This document shows, in pieces, positions 18,131-26,749 of a stretch of 34,403 nucleotides of DNA. Position 1 is the first letter of the stretch. Each line of letters begins with the position of its first letter. The position numbers and the translations under genes were made by a program. Below the pieces are notes generated by a model. The model saw nothing but the letters and a program-made list of their open reading frames with translations, ran no database searches and was not told the origin of the DNA. The stretch is taken from assembly GCA_001770935.1 (NCBI GenBank), contig MESI01000075.1, positions 1 to 34,403 on the forward strand. Reading direction: 5' to 3'. This DNA comes from Burkholderiales bacterium RIFCSPLOWO2_12_FULL_61_40 (GTDB taxonomy: Bacteria; Pseudomonadota; Gammaproteobacteria; Burkholderiales; Burkholderiaceae_C).

Positions 18131-19051
18131 ATGCCGCTTGGTACGCTGGACAGGGACCCTCCCCCCTTCTTCCGCCAGGGACCCTCTGCCCTGTCCAAAT
18201 TGGCGGTCTGCAGCGCGTTGGCACTTTTTCTGATGGTGGCCGACGCCCGTTTCAAAGTCATGCAGCCCTTGCGGGTGGTGCTGGCGACGGCCTTGTATCC
18301 GGTGCAGTGGCTGGCCCTGCGTCCGGTCATTCTGGCCCAGGGGGCTGGCCAGTACTTTCAGTCTCTTGCCGCGGCGCAAGCGGAGCAAGAGGCGGCCCGA
18401 GTCAAACTGAGCCAATGGTCTCAGCGGGCCAGCCAGGTCGAGCAGTTGGCACTGGAAAACGGTCGCCTGCGCAAGCTGCTGGACTTGCGCGAGCGCCTGC
18501 AATCACCCGCCACGGCCGCCCAGGTGCTGTACGACGCAGCCGACCCCTACACCCGAAAAGTCATCATTGACAAAGGCTTGGCCAACAAGGTGGCCCTGGG
18601 ATCGCCGGTCCTGGATGAAATGGGTGTGCTGGGCCAGGTGACGCGTGTGTACCCCATGGTCAGCGAGGTGACCTTGATCACCGACCGGGACCACGCCATT
18701 CCGGTGCTTAACGTGCGCACCGGCGCCCGGGGCGTCGCTTTTGGGGATACGTCCACCCATGCCGATGCCCTGGAACTGCGCTACATGCCAGCCAATGCCG
18801 ATGTGGCGGTGGGGGATTTGTTGACCACCAGCGGCGTCGATGGCATTTACCCCCCCGGCTTGCCGGTGGCGCGGGTAGAAAAAGTGGAGCGGCGGGTGGA
18901 CGCCGTGTTTGCGCGTATTTACTGCGTACCGCTGGCATTGGTTTCCGGTGCGGGGCATGTGGTGGTGCTGGAGCCACTGGCAACGCAAATTGCGCCCAGG
19001 CCCGCGCCGGAAGTGCCAGCGGCCAATGGCAAGCGTGGAGTTTTGAAATGA
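18131..19051 (+). CDS. mreC: rod shape-determining protein MreC
   Basis: A 306-residue bitopic inner-membrane protein. A short cytoplasmic N-terminus is followed by one membrane helix (about 22-38), a periplasmic coiled coil (about 75-120, ending LENGRLRKLLDLRERL) and the beta-rich MreC core (VIIDKGLANKVALGSPVLD…GVLGQVTRVYPMVSEVTLITD…). It links MreB filaments to PBP2. A Pro/Ala-rich tail ends the chain. The stop overlaps the mreD start by 4 nt (ATGA). Confidence 0.96.
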   Translation: MPLGTLDRDPPPFFRQGPSALSKLAVCSALALFLMVADARFKVMQPLRVVLATALYPVQWLALRPVILAQGAGQYFQSLAAAQAEQEAARVKLSQWSQRASQVEQLALENGRLRKLLDLRERLQSPATAAQVLYDAADPYTRKVIIDKGLANKVALGSPVLDEMGVLGQVTRVYPMVSEVTLITDRDHAIPVLNVRTGARGVAFGDTSTHADALELRYMPANADVAVGDLLTTSGVDGIYPPGLPVARVEKVERRVDAVFARIYCVPLALVSGAGHVVVLEPLATQIAPRPAPEVPAANGKRGVLK

Positions 19052-19578
19052 TCATGCGTCCAGGCCAGCAGTTGCTGCTGCCGGCCCGTCCCTGGTTTAT
19101 CTGGAGCAGTCTGGTGGCGGGGCTGTTGCTCAACATGCTGGAGAACATGGGGCTGTGGGGGCGCGCCGCGTGGAGTCCGGATGTGCTGGCGGTGGTGCTG
19201 GTGTTCTGGACCGTGCACCAGCCCCTGCGGGTGAGCATTGGCGCCGCCTTTGTGTTCGGACTGCTCATGGATGCGCACCAGGGCGGCCTGCTCGGGCAGC
19301 ATGCCATGTCCTACACGATTCTGAGCTTTTTTGCCATCACCATGCACCGTCGCCTGTTGTGGTTCACGGTACCGTCCCAGGCGGCCCAGGTGTTTCCCTT
19401 GTTTGCTGCGGCGCACGGCGTGGAATTGGTGCTGCGCATGTTGGGCGGTGGCACGTTTCCCGGCTGGTGGGTGGTGCTGGCACCCCTGATCGAGTCGCTT
19501 TTGTGGCCCGTGGCCAGTGTCCTGTTGCTGGCTCCCCAGCGCCGGGCGCCCAATCCTGATGCCAATCGCCCCCTCTAG
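19048..19578 (+). CDS. mreD: rod shape-determining protein MreD
   Basis: A 176-residue inner-membrane protein of about five to six hydrophobic segments, the expected size and position for MreD in the elongasome. Typical elements are the N-terminal LLPARPWFIW, the LLNMLENMG helix and the FGLLMDAHQGGLLGQHAMSY region. The ATG at 19048 overlaps the mreC stop; ATG 19054 is possible. mrdA follows 6 nt after its stop. Confidence 0.93.
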   Translation: MIMRPGQQLLLPARPWFIWSSLVAGLLLNMLENMGLWGRAAWSPDVLAVVLVFWTVHQPLRVSIGAAFVFGLLMDAHQGGLLGQHAMSYTILSFFAITMHRRLLWFTVPSQAAQVFPLFAAAHGVELVLRMLGGGTFPGWWVVLAPLIESLLWPVASVLLLAPQRRAPNPDANRPL

Positions 19579-19584
19579 CATGGT

Positions 19585-21585
19585 ATGACAGAGCTACGCA
19601 ATGTGGAGGCCGAACTGGCCCGTTTCCGCACCCGCGTGCTGGCCATCAGCGGGTTGGTTGTGGTGTGCTTTGCGCTGCTGGCGGCGCGGCTGGTGTACCT
19701 GCAAATCTGGCGGCACGAGGATTTGCGGGCACAGGCCGAAAGCAACCGCACCTCCATCGTGCCGATTGTGCCCAACCGGGGGCTGATTCTGGACCGCAAC
19801 GGCGTGGTGCTGGCCAGCAACTATTCGGCCTACACCCTGGAAATCACCCCCTCCAAAAGCGAGAACATAGAGCACACGCTGGAGGAGTTGTCCAAGGTCC
19901 TGGATATCCCCCTGCGGGACCGCCGCCGGTTCAAGAAGCTGATGGATGAATCCAGAAGTTTCGAGTCCTTGCCGGTGCGCACCCGGCTGACCGACACCGA
20001 AGTGGCCCGTTTCGCCGCGAACCGGTTTCGTTTTCCCGGGGTCGAGATCAAGGCGCGCCTGTTTCGCAACTACCCCTATGGCGAATTGGCCAGCCATGTC
20101 ATTGGCTACATCGGGCGCATCAACCAGTCTGAAAAAGCCAAGATCGAAGACGACGACAACCAGGCCAACTACCGTGGCACCGAATACATCGGCAAGCTGG
20201 GTGTGGAGCAAAGTTTCGAGAGCCAGTTGCACGGCATGACGGGGGTTGAGCGCATCGAGACCTCCGCCGGTGGCCGTGCGGTGCGCAAGCTCGCCAGCAA
20301 CCCGGCCACGCCGGGCAATGTGGTGGTCCTGTCCATTGACATCAAACTGCAAAAACTGATCGAAGACATGTTTGGTGAGCGGCGCGGAGCCCTGGTCGCG
20401 TTGGACCCCAAAACCGGTGAAGTGCTGGCCTTTGTCAGCAAGCCCACGTTTGACTCCAATCTGTTTGTGGAAGGCATCGACCAGGAGAACTGGCAGATGC
20501 TCAACGAGTCCCCCGACAAGCCCCTGCTGAACCGCGCCCTGCGCGGAACCTACCCGCCGGGGTCCACCTACAAACCCTTCATGGCCCTGGCCGCCCTGCA
20601 AACGGGGGCGCGTTCCGCCACCACGCTGGTCAACGATCCCGGGTTTTACATGTTCGGCGGCCACCGCTTCGGCAGCCCCGAAAACGAACGCGGCGGCATC
20701 ATGGACATGCACCGCGCCATTGTGGAGTCCAGCAATGTCTACTTCTATTCGCTGGCCAACGAATTGGGCGTGGACACCATGCGCAACTTCATGGCTCCCC
20801 TGGGTTTTGGCCAGATCACCGGCATTGACATCCAGGGCGAGGTGCGTGGCGTGCTGCCCAGTCAGGACTGGAAGCGCAATTACTTCAAGCGCTATGGCGC
20901 TGCCCAGCAAAAATGGTATGCCGGCGAAACCATTTCTTTGGGGATTGGCCAGGGCTACAACAGCTTTACCATGTTGCAACTGGCCCAGGCGGTGGCCACC
21001 TTGTCCAACAATGGGGTCAAACACAAGCCGCAACTGGTGATTGCCACCCAGGATGCCAACACGCGGGTGCGTACGGCGGTGCCGCCGCCGCCGCCGGAAG
21101 ACCTGGGTTTCAATGCCGGAAATGTGGCGATTGTCCGCAAGGCCATGGTGGGGGTGACGCAGGGCGGAACCTCGACCCGGGTCTTTGCGGACGCGGGCTA
21201 TATCAGCGCAGGGAAAACCGGGACTGCGCAGGCGGTGAGCCTTGGGAAAAAAGAAAAATACAACGCCGCACGGATGGAAGAGCGCCAGCGCGACCATTCC
21301 TTGTACATCGCCTTTGCGCCCGCTGATGATCCCAAGATCGCACTGGCGGTGATTGTGGAGAACGCCGGTTTTGGTTCGGCCTCGGCGGCACCCATTGCAC
21401 GGCGCGCCTTTGATTACTGGCTGCTGGGCCAGTATCCCAATGAGGCCGACTTGGCCGCAGTGAGCAAGGGGCAGGCCACTGCCCCCCTGGGCAAGCCCCT
21501 GGTTGCCGCCGAGGTGCCCTGGCCGCGCGGGTCGGCGCCCGCTGCGCCAACGCCTGCCGCCAGTGCGCCCAAAGTCGGCGGCTAG
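19585..21585 (+). CDS. mrdA: penicillin-binding protein 2 (elongation transpeptidase)
   Basis: A 666-residue class B PBP. The cytoplasmic N-terminus and one membrane helix (about 20-38) lead to the pedestal domain (NRGLILDRNGVVLASN). The transpeptidase domain has S327-T-Y-K330 (PPGSTYKPF), SSN at 382-384 and K544-T-G (AGKTGTAQ). It cross-links septum-independent peptidoglycan with RodA and MreBCD. A low-complexity Pro/Ala tail follows residue 640. It is the last gene of the mre operon, ending 17 nt before a convergent gene. Confidence 0.97.
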   Translation: MTELRNVEAELARFRTRVLAISGLVVVCFALLAARLVYLQIWRHEDLRAQAESNRTSIVPIVPNRGLILDRNGVVLASNYSAYTLEITPSKSENIEHTLEELSKVLDIPLRDRRRFKKLMDESRSFESLPVRTRLTDTEVARFAANRFRFPGVEIKARLFRNYPYGELASHVIGYIGRINQSEKAKIEDDDNQANYRGTEYIGKLGVEQSFESQLHGMTGVERIETSAGGRAVRKLASNPATPGNVVVLSIDIKLQKLIEDMFGERRGALVALDPKTGEVLAFVSKPTFDSNLFVEGIDQENWQMLNESPDKPLLNRALRGTYPPGSTYKPFMALAALQTGARSATTLVNDPGFYMFGGHRFGSPENERGGIMDMHRAIVESSNVYFYSLANELGVDTMRNFMAPLGFGQITGIDIQGEVRGVLPSQDWKRNYFKRYGAAQQKWYAGETISLGIGQGYNSFTMLQLAQAVATLSNNGVKHKPQLVIATQDANTRVRTAVPPPPPEDLGFNAGNVAIVRKAMVGVTQGGTSTRVFADAGYISAGKTGTAQAVSLGKKEKYNAARMEERQRDHSLYIAFAPADDPKIALAVIVENAGFGSASAAPIARRAFDYWLLGQYPNEADLAAVSKGQATAPLGKPLVAAEVPWPRGSAPAAPTPAASAPKVGG

Positions 21586-21599
21586 CGCCCCTTGGGCGC
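21585..21599. terminator. hairpin between mrdA and the TauE-like gene
   Basis: GCGCCC-CTT-GGGCGC is a perfect 6-bp stem in the 17-bp gap between the convergent genes. No T tract follows, so terminator activity is inferred from position. Confidence 0.45.
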
Positions 21600-21602
21600 A
21601 GC

Positions 21603-22361
21603 TCAGCGCAAAAACGCGTCGTAACCGGTTTTGAGAATCAGCGCCGAGACCACGGCGATGAAGACGCCGCGCACAAAACCGGTGCCGTGCTTGAGCGCCA
21701 GGTGGGTGCCCGCCAGACTGCCCAGCACATTGGCAACGGCCATGGCCAGCACAAAGTGCCACCACACATGGCCCTTGAGGGCAAACAGCGCAATGGCGGC
21801 CAGATTGGAGGCGGTGTTCAACAGCTTGGCTCCGGCCGAGGCGTTCAGGAAGTCATAGCCCAGCAGGCGCACCAGCAAAAATACAAAAAAACTGCCGGTG
21901 CCGGGGCCAAAAAAGCCATCGTAAAAACCAATCACCGCACCGATGCCGCTGGCCAACCAGGCTTCGCGCCGCCCGGTGAAGTGCGGCGTGTGGTGGCGCC
22001 CCAGGTCTTTTTTGGCCAGCGTGTAGGCCAGCACCAGCACGAGTACCAGCGGCAGTGCCTTGCGCAAATACTGGGGCGACACCACGGTGACCAGCCAGGC
22101 ACCGCCCAGCGAGGCCGCAAAACACACGGCGGCGGCGGGTGCCAGGGCATGCCAGCGCATCTGCACCCGCTGGCTGTATTGCAGGGTGGCGATGCCGGTG
22201 CCCCACACCGATGCGCCCTTGTTGGTGCCGAACAGGGTGGCCGGATGGGTGGTGGGAAAGACGGCAAACAGGGCCGGGACCAGTATTAGTCCGCCGCCGC
22301 CCACAATGGAGTCCACAAAACCGGCCAGGAGCGAGGCCAAAGAGACAAGAATCAGTTCCAT
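21603..22361 (-). CDS. TauE/SafE-family membrane permease
   Basis: A 252-residue protein of about seven to eight membrane segments. Diagnostic repeats are GFVDSIVGGGGLILVPAL near the N-terminus and GFYDGFFGPGTGSFFVFLLV in the middle. The family exports or imports sulfonates, sulfite and other small anions; the substrate here is unknown. The start is ATG 22361 (MELILVSLASL). The open frame extends upstream to 22457, but those codons are encoded by repeat copy E and are unlikely to be translated. It is convergent with mrdA. Confidence 0.85.
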   Translation of the reverse strand: MELILVSLASLLAGFVDSIVGGGGLILVPALFAVFPTTHPATLFGTNKGASVWGTGIATLQYSQRVQMRWHALAPAAAVCFAASLGGAWLVTVVSPQYLRKALPLVLVLVLAYTLAKKDLGRHHTPHFTGRREAWLASGIGAVIGFYDGFFGPGTGSFFVFLLVRLLGYDFLNASAGAKLLNTASNLAAIALFALKGHVWWHFVLAMAVANVLGSLAGTHLALKHGTGFVRGVFIAVVSALILKTGYDAFLR

Positions 22362-22398
22362 GCTGGCATTGTCGCATTGCGGTGCAAAGCACTTTTTC

Positions 22399-22454
22399 GC
22401 TATTAAATCAGGAGCTGCTTGCGCAATAGGGACGGGGGCTACAGCCCGATTTGG
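22399..22454 (-). repeat. palindromic repeat copy E
   Basis: Read on the minus strand: CCAAATCGGGCTGTAGCCCC, then a core TTGCGCAAGCAGCT and a closing ATAGC. It matches copies B and C at both ends and in the GCGCAAGCAGCT core. It lies in the leader of the TauE-like gene. Confidence 0.7.
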
Positions 22455-22460
22455 CATAAA

Positions 22461-22487
22461 AAAAGCACTGGACCCGCCAGTGCTTTT
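22461..22487. terminator. strong bidirectional terminator hairpin
   Basis: AAAAGCACTGG (22461-22471) pairs perfectly with CCAGTGCTTTT (22477-22487) around ACCCG. More A's on the left give a T7 tract for minus-strand transcripts, which fits the end of the GMC oxidoreductase unit. Confidence 0.8.
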
Positions 22488-22512
22488 GGAAGCTGCATCT
22501 TGAAGTGCAGTG

Positions 22513-22647
22513 TTATGTGTTCTTGTTGGCCGCTGTCATCTCCTCGGCGTCTTCTCTGGGTTGACCTTCAGTGTCTCGCAGTTGCAAAATTTTGCGTTGG
22601 CGTGACTGTACTCCACCGCCAAGGGCTTGCCCATCAGGATTTACCCT
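22513..22647 (-). pseudogene. gene fragment or small ORF after the GMC oxidoreductase
   Basis: Two overlapping readings exist. One frame is open for 44 codons without a usable early start; it reads like a hydrophilic protein tail, ending QPREDAEEMTAANKNT and a stop just before the strong terminator. The other starts at ATG 22634, overlaps the oxidoreductase stop by 1 nt (TGATG), has AAGGG 9 nt upstream and encodes 32 residues (MGKPLAVEYSHANAKFCNCE and onward, stop at 22536). The first may be the tail of a gene whose front was lost; the second may be a coupled small protein. Neither is recognised. Confidence 0.35.
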
Positions 22648-24373
22648 TCATTCGCGTGATTTCATCTTCCACAATCCATTGCGCAGCCTTCTCCGCAATC
22701 ATCAGGGTGGGCGAGTTGGTGTTGCCGCTGGTGATGCGCGGCATGACCCCGGCGTCCACCACCCGCAAACCCGACACCCCGCGCACTTGGAGCCGGGCGT
22801 TGACCACGGCCAGGGGGTCGTCCGGTGTGCCCATTTTGGTGGTGCCCACCGGGTGAAAAATGGTGGTGGCAATGTCGCCTGCCAGGCGCGCCAATTCGGC
22901 ATCGGTCTGGAACTGGGTGCCGGGTTTGTATTCCTCGGGCTGGTACTTTTGGAATGCCGCCTGCGCCACAATGCGCCGGGTCAGCTTGAGCGAGTCGGCG
23001 GCCACCTGGCGGTCTTCCGCGGTGCTGAGGTAGTTGGGCGCAATGGCCGGAGCGTCTTCAAATCGCGCGGTCTTGATGTGTACCGTGCCCCGGCTGCTGG
23101 GGTTGAGGTTGCACACGCTGGCGGTGATGGCGTCAAACGTGTGCAGCGGCTGGCCGAAGGCGTCCAGGCTGAGCGGCTGCACATGGTATTCCAGGTTGGG
23201 GTGGGGCTGCGCCGGATCGCTGCGGGTGAAGGCCCCCAGCTGGCTGGGCGCCATGCTCATGGGGCCGCTACGCTTAAACAGGTACTCCATGCCGATGCGG
23301 GCCTTGCCCCACAGCGAGTTGGCCTGGGTGTTGAGGGTGGTGGCGTTTTTGACCCTGAACACCGCCCGGATCTGCAGGTGGTCCTGCAGGTTGGCGCCCA
23401 CACCGGGCAGGTCCTGCACCACGGGCACGCCCCGGCTTTGCAGCAAGGGGACCGGCCCCAGTCCGGAGAGTTGCAGCAGTTGGGGCGACGCGATGCTGCC
23501 AGCACACAGCAAGACTTCCAGGCGCGCCGTGGCGTTGACCATCGCATGGCCGTCCCACACCTGCACACCGGTGCAGCGCAGGGGGGCGGTGCAGCCGCTG
23601 CCAGGGGCGGGCGTGGGTTCCAGCAACAGCTTGGCAGCCTGGGCGCTGGTCCACAGCTCGAAGTTGGGCCGTCCGTAGCAGGTGGGACGCAAAAAGGCCT
23701 TGGCGGTGTTCCAGCGCCAGCCGCTTTTCTGGTTCACCTCGAAGTAGCCCACGCCCTCGTTGCTGCCCTGGTTGAAGTCGGTCGTGGCGGGAATGCCCGC
23801 CTGCACGGCGGCGGCGGCAAAGGCGTCCAGCACATCCCAGCGCAGGCGCTGCTTTTCCACCCGCCATTCACCACCGGCGTTGCGGTGGCGCAGGATTTTG
23901 CGGTAGGGCGTGTGGTTGTCGTGCATCAGCTCGGGGGCCACGCCGCGCGCACCGTGCAGGGCGCTGGCGCCGCCGTGGTGGTCTTCGTGCAGCTTGAAGT
24001 AGGGCAGGCTGTGCTCCCAGCTCCAGCTGGCGTCGCCCGTCAACTGGGCCCATTGGTCGTAGTCGCGGGCCTGGCCGCGCATGTAGATCATGCCGTTGAT
24101 GCTGCTGCAGCCGCCCAGGGTTTTGCCGCGCGGGTAACGCAGGGCGCGGCCGTTCAGGCCCGCGTCCGGCTCGGTGTTGAACAGCCAGTCGGTGCGCGGG
24201 TTGCCAATGCAGTGCAGGTAACCCACCGGGATATGGATCCAGTGGTAGTCGTCCTTGCGGCCGGCCTCGATCAGCAGCACCCGTTTGGTCGCGTCGGCGC
24301 TGAGCCGGTTGGCCAGCAGGCAACCGGCCGTGCCCGCGCCGATGATGATGTAGTCGAAAGTGGTGTCGCTCAT
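22634..24373 (-). CDS. GMC-family FAD oxidoreductase (choline dehydrogenase-like)
   Basis: A 579-residue flavoprotein. The FAD dinucleotide fold is FDYIIIGAGTAGCLLANRL with LLIEAG ending strand 2. The GMC signature 1 is around RGKTLGGCSSINGMIYMRG. A late active-site His lies in FHPVGTTKMG and the C-terminal SGNTNSPTLMIAEKAA closes the FAD site. It resembles BetA and alcohol/choline dehydrogenases that oxidise a primary or secondary alcohol. No betaine genes are adjacent, so choline is not supported as substrate. It has no signal peptide. A 40-bp dispersed repeat lies just upstream. Confidence 0.9.
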   Translation of the reverse strand: MSDTTFDYIIIGAGTAGCLLANRLSADATKRVLLIEAGRKDDYHWIHIPVGYLHCIGNPRTDWLFNTEPDAGLNGRALRYPRGKTLGGCSSINGMIYMRGQARDYDQWAQLTGDASWSWEHSLPYFKLHEDHHGGASALHGARGVAPELMHDNHTPYRKILRHRNAGGEWRVEKQRLRWDVLDAFAAAAVQAGIPATTDFNQGSNEGVGYFEVNQKSGWRWNTAKAFLRPTCYGRPNFELWTSAQAAKLLLEPTPAPGSGCTAPLRCTGVQVWDGHAMVNATARLEVLLCAGSIASPQLLQLSGLGPVPLLQSRGVPVVQDLPGVGANLQDHLQIRAVFRVKNATTLNTQANSLWGKARIGMEYLFKRSGPMSMAPSQLGAFTRSDPAQPHPNLEYHVQPLSLDAFGQPLHTFDAITASVCNLNPSSRGTVHIKTARFEDAPAIAPNYLSTAEDRQVAADSLKLTRRIVAQAAFQKYQPEEYKPGTQFQTDAELARLAGDIATTIFHPVGTTKMGTPDDPLAVVNARLQVRGVSGLRVVDAGVMPRITSGNTNSPTLMIAEKAAQWIVEDEITRMKGKS

Positions 24374-24406
24374 GCTGTGGGTGTTCCGTGGGAGTGGAGG
24401 AATTAT

Positions 24407-24446
24407 TTCATTTCCATTTCCATGCGATATGCCGTTGCCCCTCCTG
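24407..24446 (+). repeat. 40-bp dispersed repeat, copy 2
   Basis: It matches 4321-4360 at 32 of 40 positions, same strand. It lies in the 197-bp gap (24374-24570) upstream of the GMC gene; I see nothing else identifiable in that gap. Confidence 0.5.
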
Positions 24447-24570
24447 GTCGTGCTGAAGCACTGCTTGCGCCGGGGCGCCTCTCTCTCATTGATCTGAAAA
24501 CGGAATTAGAGACTACCAAAGGCCCAGGCAGCTTACAAAGCAAGAGGCTGGTCCATAGGGAGCGCCTGCA

Positions 24571-25845
24571 TTACAGCAGCAGAAACACCGCGGCGGCCAC
24601 CAGCGTGGGCAGGGCCGCGCCCAGCAGCAATCCGCCGGCGCCAATCGAGCCATCGGCAAAGCCGCGCCGCAGCAGGGCCACGCCAGCAGGGTTGGGTGCA
24701 TTGGCGATCACGGTGAGCCCGCCACCGGCCACGGCACCGGCCACCAGCATGTACTGCGAGGCCGGGGAGATGCCTTCAATCAGGGAGCCCAGGTAGGTGA
24801 GGGCGGCGTTGTCGGTCAAGGCGGTGAGGCCCAAGGCGCCAAAGAACAGGGCTGTGGGTGCCAGGCCCGACACCAGGGGCTGCAGCCACCACTGCTGCAT
24901 GCCTCCCAGCACCACCAGTCCCGCCAGGAAAAATCCCACCAGCAGCCCTTCCTTGAGAATCAGCGGGCTCTGGAATTGTGCGTAGGCCTGGGTGTAGCCC
25001 AGAAAGAAGAGAAACAGGCCCAGAAACAGCACCGGATGGTGCGCCAGCGCCACCACTCCGGCCAGAAATACCAGGTGCACCGCGCTCACCAGCCAGGGGA
25101 TGGCGGGGCGGTCGGCGTCCGCGGCGGGAGCGTCTTCCGGCGTGAGGTGTTGGCGCAAGCAGTACACCAGAACGCTGGCGTTGAGCAGCACCGCCAGCGC
25201 GGCCTTCCAGCCAAAGGTTGTGGCCATGAAGGCGCTGTCCCAGGCCCAGGCGTCCGCCACCATCAGCACCGGCGGGGCCGCATAGGCGGTGAGGGTGCCG
25301 CCTATGGAGACGTTCACAAACAACACGCCCAGGGCCGCGTACTTGAGCCGCTCAGGCAGGTCGGGACGAAAAATCTGGGGGGACAACATCAGCGCCGCCA
25401 GCGTCATCGCCGCCGGTTCGGTGATCAGGGAGCCCAGCAAAGGCACGGCAGCCAAGCCCAGCCATGCCAGCGCCAATGGCGTAGGCACAGGCACCGCGCG
25501 GGCGACGCCCTTGAGCAGGGTGCGCACGGCTTCCAGCACGGGGCGGGAGGCGGCCACCACCATCACCACAAACACAAACAGGGGCTCGGTGAACTGGCGC
25601 GATTCGGCGTAGTCCATGGCGATCTGGCCACCGGCCAGCAGCGCCATGCAGACGATGAGCACCATGGCCCAAAAGCCAAACACCACCTCCACCTCGCCCA
25701 GCAAATGCAGCAGACCCGCATGGCGCGGGTGGCGGTGGGCCAGCACCTCAAAGTATTTGGCGCAAAAGGTATGCAGCAGGGCTGCGCCAAAGAGCACCAG
25801 GCCCAGGGTGTCCAGCAAGGCGCTGGGGAACAGGTCCGCTTGCAT
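24571..25845 (-). CDS. putative Na+/H+ antiporter (PF07399-like)
   Basis: A 424-residue, very hydrophobic protein with about eleven membrane segments. It matches what I recall of the putative Na+/H+ antiporter family PF07399. Conserved-looking elements are LITEPAAMTLAALMLSP, VNVSIGGTLTAYAAPPVL, LTALTDNAALTYLGSL and VIANAPNPAG, of the kind found in ion-transporter superfamily members. The transported ion is not established from sequence. It follows the enoyl-CoA hydratase gene by 6 nt, so the two are probably cotranscribed although functionally unrelated. Confidence 0.75.
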   Translation of the reverse strand: MQADLFPSALLDTLGLVLFGAALLHTFCAKYFEVLAHRHPRHAGLLHLLGEVEVVFGFWAMVLIVCMALLAGGQIAMDYAESRQFTEPLFVFVVMVVAASRPVLEAVRTLLKGVARAVPVPTPLALAWLGLAAVPLLGSLITEPAAMTLAALMLSPQIFRPDLPERLKYAALGVLFVNVSIGGTLTAYAAPPVLMVADAWAWDSAFMATTFGWKAALAVLLNASVLVYCLRQHLTPEDAPAADADRPAIPWLVSAVHLVFLAGVVALAHHPVLFLGLFLFFLGYTQAYAQFQSPLILKEGLLVGFFLAGLVVLGGMQQWWLQPLVSGLAPTALFFGALGLTALTDNAALTYLGSLIEGISPASQYMLVAGAVAGGGLTVIANAPNPAGVALLRRGFADGSIGAGGLLLGAALPTLVAAAVFLLL

Positions 25846-25851
25846 GCCGCT

Positions 25852-26652
25852 TTACTGCCCGGCCCAGACCGGCTTGCGCTTTTCCTGAAAGGCTTTTTGG
25901 CCCTCTTTGGCGTCGTCGGTCAGGGTGAACAGGGCGATCTGGCTCTCGGTGAAGGCCATGGATTCTTCAAACGGCATGGACTCGGCTTTTTTCAGGGTGT
26001 ACAGGCCCCGGCGGATTGCGGCGGGGGACTTGTCCAGCAAACGCTCCAGCAGCCACTGCAGTTTGGCATCCACATCGTCGTCCACATGGTTCACCAGCCC
26101 GTACTGCAGGGCCTGCGCGCTGCTGATGGGTTCGCCGGTGATGCACATTTCCACCAGCACGCGCCGGGGGATCAGATGCTGCAGCACGCTCAGGACCTGC
26201 GCCGGAAACACGCCGACCTTGACTTCGGGCAGGCCAAACACGCAATGCGTGGAGGCCACGGCCATGTCGCACATGGACAGCAGGCCCATGCCGCCGGCCA
26301 TGCAGGCGCCGTTAACGCGGGCGATCAGCGGCACATAACTGGCGCGGGCGGCGCGCAGCAGTTGCGCCAGGTGGCCGTGGGGTTCGGAATAGTCGGTGGT
26401 GAAGGCCTGGGCGCTTTGCAGATCGGCGCCCGCGCAAAAGGCCTTGGTGCCCGCGCCGGTGAGCACCATGGCCCGGATGTCGCGTCGGCCCTGCGCGGCG
26501 GTGATGGCCTGCGCCAAGCCCGCCAGCACGCCATGGCTCATGGCGTTGCGGCGTTCTTCGCGGGTGATGGTCAGCCACAGGACGGGGCCGCGTTGTTCTA
26601 CGGACAGCTCGGGGGTCGAGGCGAAGGGGGTGGGGGGAGTGCTGGTGTTCAT
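25852..26652 (-). CDS. enoyl-CoA hydratase/isomerase family protein
   Basis: A 266-residue crotonase-fold enzyme. The CoA-binding and oxyanion-hole segments are present: RRNAMS near 35-40, AFCAGADL, and NGACMAGGMGLLSMCDMAVA. The second catalytic position (FGLPEVKVGVFP) carries Glu, as in hydratases. The C-terminal helical tail ends EKRKPVW. The ATG at 26652 is chosen because the frame further upstream only mirrors the divergent mlaE gene. The substrate chain length is unknown. It could also be a degradative isomerase. Confidence 0.9.
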   Translation of the reverse strand: MNTSTPPTPFASTPELSVEQRGPVLWLTITREERRNAMSHGVLAGLAQAITAAQGRRDIRAMVLTGAGTKAFCAGADLQSAQAFTTDYSEPHGHLAQLLRAARASYVPLIARVNGACMAGGMGLLSMCDMAVASTHCVFGLPEVKVGVFPAQVLSVLQHLIPRRVLVEMCITGEPISSAQALQYGLVNHVDDDVDAKLQWLLERLLDKSPAAIRRGLYTLKKAESMPFEESMAFTESQIALFTLTDDAKEGQKAFQEKRKPVWAGQ

Positions 26653-26749
26653 GGCGCTATTTTGCGTGAAAAGGGGGTGCAAGGAGGGGTGAAATAGGGC
26701 GGGTGCGCAGGCCGGACCCCGGCGCAGCAGGTACCATGCGTTTCCCAGC

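Noticed and set aside
19594..21765. 723-codon minus-strand frame
   Set aside because: Antisense to mrdA, whose SxxK, SxN and KTG motifs are unmistakable.
24489..24503. 15-mer CATTGATCTGAAAAC also present near 30428
   Set aside because: One shared 15-mer in 34 kb is near the chance expectation on two strands, and the flanks do not match.
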